Shown: positions 30,635-32,058 of the stretch, piece by piece
How positions within the stretch are numbered: the stretch's first letter is position 1
Layout of the letters: each line of letters starts with the position of its first letter
From: a virus
Virus record (IMG/VR): IMGVR_UViG_3300042923_000595
Coordinates: 1-32,058 of that record
DNA length: 32,058 nt
Reading direction: 5' to 3' (one strand)
Made by a program: the position numbers and the translations under genes
The notes under the pieces: model-generated
Databases searched by the model: none
What the model was told of the DNA's origin: nothing
Seen by the model: the letters and a program-made list of their open reading frames with translations, nothing else

Positions 30635-31348
30635 ATGATAACATTTGATGAAAATAATAGACAAATTGTTTCACAAAATGAAATTACATATACACAATCA
30701 CAATATCATGAACAAGTAGATCATAAATTCGGAGTAACATTTTTAGGGCAAGTAATGCATAAAACTTACTTTTATAGTGATGACTCTTATTCTAAAACAT
30801 TGTATGACTATATACCCTATACTCCGAGTAATGAGAAAGATGTTTATGTTAAAACCGAATTTGCTAAATATAAGCCAATTTGCACGTCTATTTTTAAATC
30901 ACCTTTATTTAAAGAAGGGGATGGAGTATTCGTTCCTCAAGTTAACAAGTCAGCTAAGATAACAGGCATCGAAAGATCTATTGAAGACGGTTCTTATCGA
31001 ATTTACGTTGATGTTGAAATTGATTTAATTGAGGATACAGATACTGAAAAATCTATGGAAAAAGCATTGGAAGAGAGAGAATATTACTATAACGTAGAAA
31101 AACAAAAGAAAAAAGATGAGGAACAAAAAGCAGCTCATGACAAAGAAGTAATGGAACATGTGAAAATTCGTGACAAATGGAATAAACAACATACTTTTAT
31201 TACAAAATTATTCAAATCAAACCCTTATGATTTTGATGAATTAGTAAGAGAATATGATAGTAAAATTGAGAAAGAGCAACTAGAACAGAAATTAAAGGAA
31301 CAAAAGAAAGCAAAAGATGATATGTACAGTTCATTTGAACGATATTAA
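30635..31348 (+). CDS. hypothetical protein with charged C-terminal coiled coil (237 aa)
   Basis: ATG at 30635 abuts the previous stop, with AAGGAGATTGATACATA upstream. The N-terminal 130 residues look like a soluble beta-rich domain with a tyrosine-rich stretch (YDYIPYTPSNEKDVYV). From about residue 140 the chain is nearly all K, E, D, Q and A, a long coiled coil. No family recognised. Its stop starts a degenerate dyad element (31346-31361). Confidence 0.75.
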   Translation: MITFDENNRQIVSQNEITYTQSQYHEQVDHKFGVTFLGQVMHKTYFYSDDSYSKTLYDYIPYTPSNEKDVYVKTEFAKYKPICTSIFKSPLFKEGDGVFVPQVNKSAKITGIERSIEDGSYRIYVDVEIDLIEDTDTEKSMEKALEEREYYYNVEKQKKKDEEQKAAHDKEVMEHVKIRDKWNKQHTFITKLFKSNPYDFDELVREYDSKIEKEQLEQKLKEQKKAKDDMYSSFERY

Positions 31349-31379
31349 AATCCATGTTTCATACAATATTAAATAATCA

Positions 31380-31408
31380 TTGACAACCTAAATAATATTA
31401 AATATAAT
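31380..31408 (+). promoter_or_regulatory. sigma-A-type promoter, phage family copy 7
   Basis: TTGACA at 31380-31385, 17-bp spacer ending ATAATATTAAA, TATAAT at 31403-31408, followed by AAAGATACC as at 11991. A second half-copy (CAATATTAAATAAT, from about 31364) lies just upstream. Confidence 0.9.
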
Positions 31409-31441
31409 AAAGATACCAAATAGAAAAGGAGATTAACCGAA

Positions 31442-31633
31442 TTGGAGATACTCATTGCTATTGTAGGATACGGATTAGATTTACTATTTCTTATCGCCGG
31501 AATTAATATAGTAATAGCAGGATGGAAAAAGAGAAAAGAAAACACACCTCTAGGACATTTATTGTTTAGCTTATCATTGGTTGCTTTTGGACTACTACTG
31601 ATTCCATCTGTAATAGATTTAGCGAGTCTATGA
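31442..31633 (+). CDS. two-helix membrane protein (63 aa)
   Basis: TTG at 31442 behind AAAAGGAGATTAACCGAA. Hydrophobic segments are at about 2-26 (ILIAIVGYGLDLLFLIAGI) and 39-60 (LLFSLSLVAFGLLLIPSVI), separated by a basic loop (WKKRKENT). First gene of the last promoter's unit. No family recognised. Confidence 0.72.
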   Translation: MEILIAIVGYGLDLLFLIAGINIVIAGWKKRKENTPLGHLLFSLSLVAFGLLLIPSVIDLASL

Positions 31634-31669
31634 AATTATATTTTTATCTCATAAAAGTTGGTGAAATAA

Positions 31670-31855
31670 TTGGTCGAAAAAGTCATTTTTGCTACAGATG
31701 ATGGGTCAGATGTAAGAAGTGTTCGTTATGATGGATCGGTTGTGACATTTAAGCAAGAGGTTAATGGAGAAATTATATCAGAGTTTTCATTGATGGCTAG
31801 TGAGCTAGAAAAAGCCCAAAACTTTATTAGCAAGTTTCAAATTAATATTAAATAA
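31670..31855 (+). CDS. hypothetical protein (61 aa)
   Basis: TTG at 31670 behind GTTGGTGAAATAA. A small beta-type protein (IFATDDGSDVRSVRYDGSVV) with a helical end (ELEKAQNFISKF). A near-copy of the dyad element (31631-31646) precedes it. No family recognised. Confidence 0.7.
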   Translation: MVEKVIFATDDGSDVRSVRYDGSVVTFKQEVNGEIISEFSLMASELEKAQNFISKFQINIK

Positions 31856-31879
31856 TAAATAAAAAAAGGTGGAATACAT

Positions 31880-32058
31880 AATGGAAAAAGTTAAAGTAAA
31901 CGCAGCAATGACAGAAATCTCAACTAATCTCAAGAAAGAATACTTTGTGCAAGGTAAGAAATTCAATCATATTCCAACTGAACTTCCTTATAAACTATTG
32001 AAGAAATTGGCTCGTAAGAAAGTCAATGAACAAGAATCATATCAGTTTGGGACTATTG
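31880..32058 (+). CDS. hypothetical protein, 3' partial
   Basis: ATG at 31880 behind AAAAAGGTGGAATACATA. The frame is open to the end of the window (59 codons). It is basic (LPYKLLKKLARKK). No family can be assigned from this part. Confidence 0.65.

Noticed and set aside
1-32058. CRISPR array, integrase, attachment sites, origin of replication
   Set aside because: No regularly spaced direct repeats or recombinase motifs were seen, and no iteron cluster could be supported by eye. Absence is within this window only.

Overview
The window looks like the early and replication region of a large temperate Bacillus phage or prophage related to SPbeta. Several things point that way. The DNA is very AT-rich. 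Genes are small, tightly packed and almost all on the plus strand. Shine-Dalgarno sequences are Bacillus-like (AAAGGAG, GGTGAT) with many TTG starts. The replication genes run in the order SSB-like protein, RecA-like ATPase, zinc protein, DnaB-type helicase, primase, RecJ/DHH exonuclease, C-family DNA polymerase, 3D-domain membrane protein. That order matches what I remember of SPbeta yorE to yorM, and a LigB/YoqV-like ligase and a YopX-family protein are also present. The SPbeta link is from memory and was not searched. No integrase, attachment site, structural gene, arbitrium system or CRISPR array was seen.

Layout. 1-1.5 kb: end of a preceding gene, a small gene, and a convergent minus-strand ATP-dependent DNA ligase. 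1.6-10.1 kb: about two dozen small accessory genes, including DUF3850/ASCH-like, PGDYG-like, Pth2-type peptidyl-tRNA hydrolase, YopX-like, zinc-ribbon microproteins and small membrane proteins. One membrane gene is on the minus strand and faces a 14-bp perfect palindrome. 10.1-11.4 kb: a second ATP-dependent DNA ligase. 11.5-12.8 kb: a DUF2628-like membrane protein, a structured leader, a tRNA-Ile(UAU) and two small genes. 12.8-26.0 kb: the replication block, ending with a dNMP-kinase-like protein. 26.0-32.1 kb: a second block of small accessory genes, running off the window.

The transcription units seem to share one promoter family. Seven sites have TTGACA, exactly 17 bp, then TATAAT (one TACAAT), and most also share the spacer sequence ATAATATTAAA. 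They lie upstream of the DUF3850 gene, the 8.5-kb genes, the DUF2628 gene, the tRNA, the polymerase, the 26-kb genes and the 31.4-kb genes. A second, separate element, TAAAA-N6-TTTTA, occurs 12 times exactly and about 7 more times with one change. It sits between small genes, often using the stop codon as its first three bases, and none was seen in the replication block.

The replication genes carry three gene-expression oddities. The RecJ/DHH gene is broken at CCC-TGA-C inside its catalytic DxDPDG motif, in the form expected of +1 programmed frameshifting. The polymerase gene is interrupted by a group I intron (with a GIY-YIG endonuclease gene) placed exactly before the catalytic DID codons. 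The same polymerase is then split into two overlapping reading frames before its C-terminal part.
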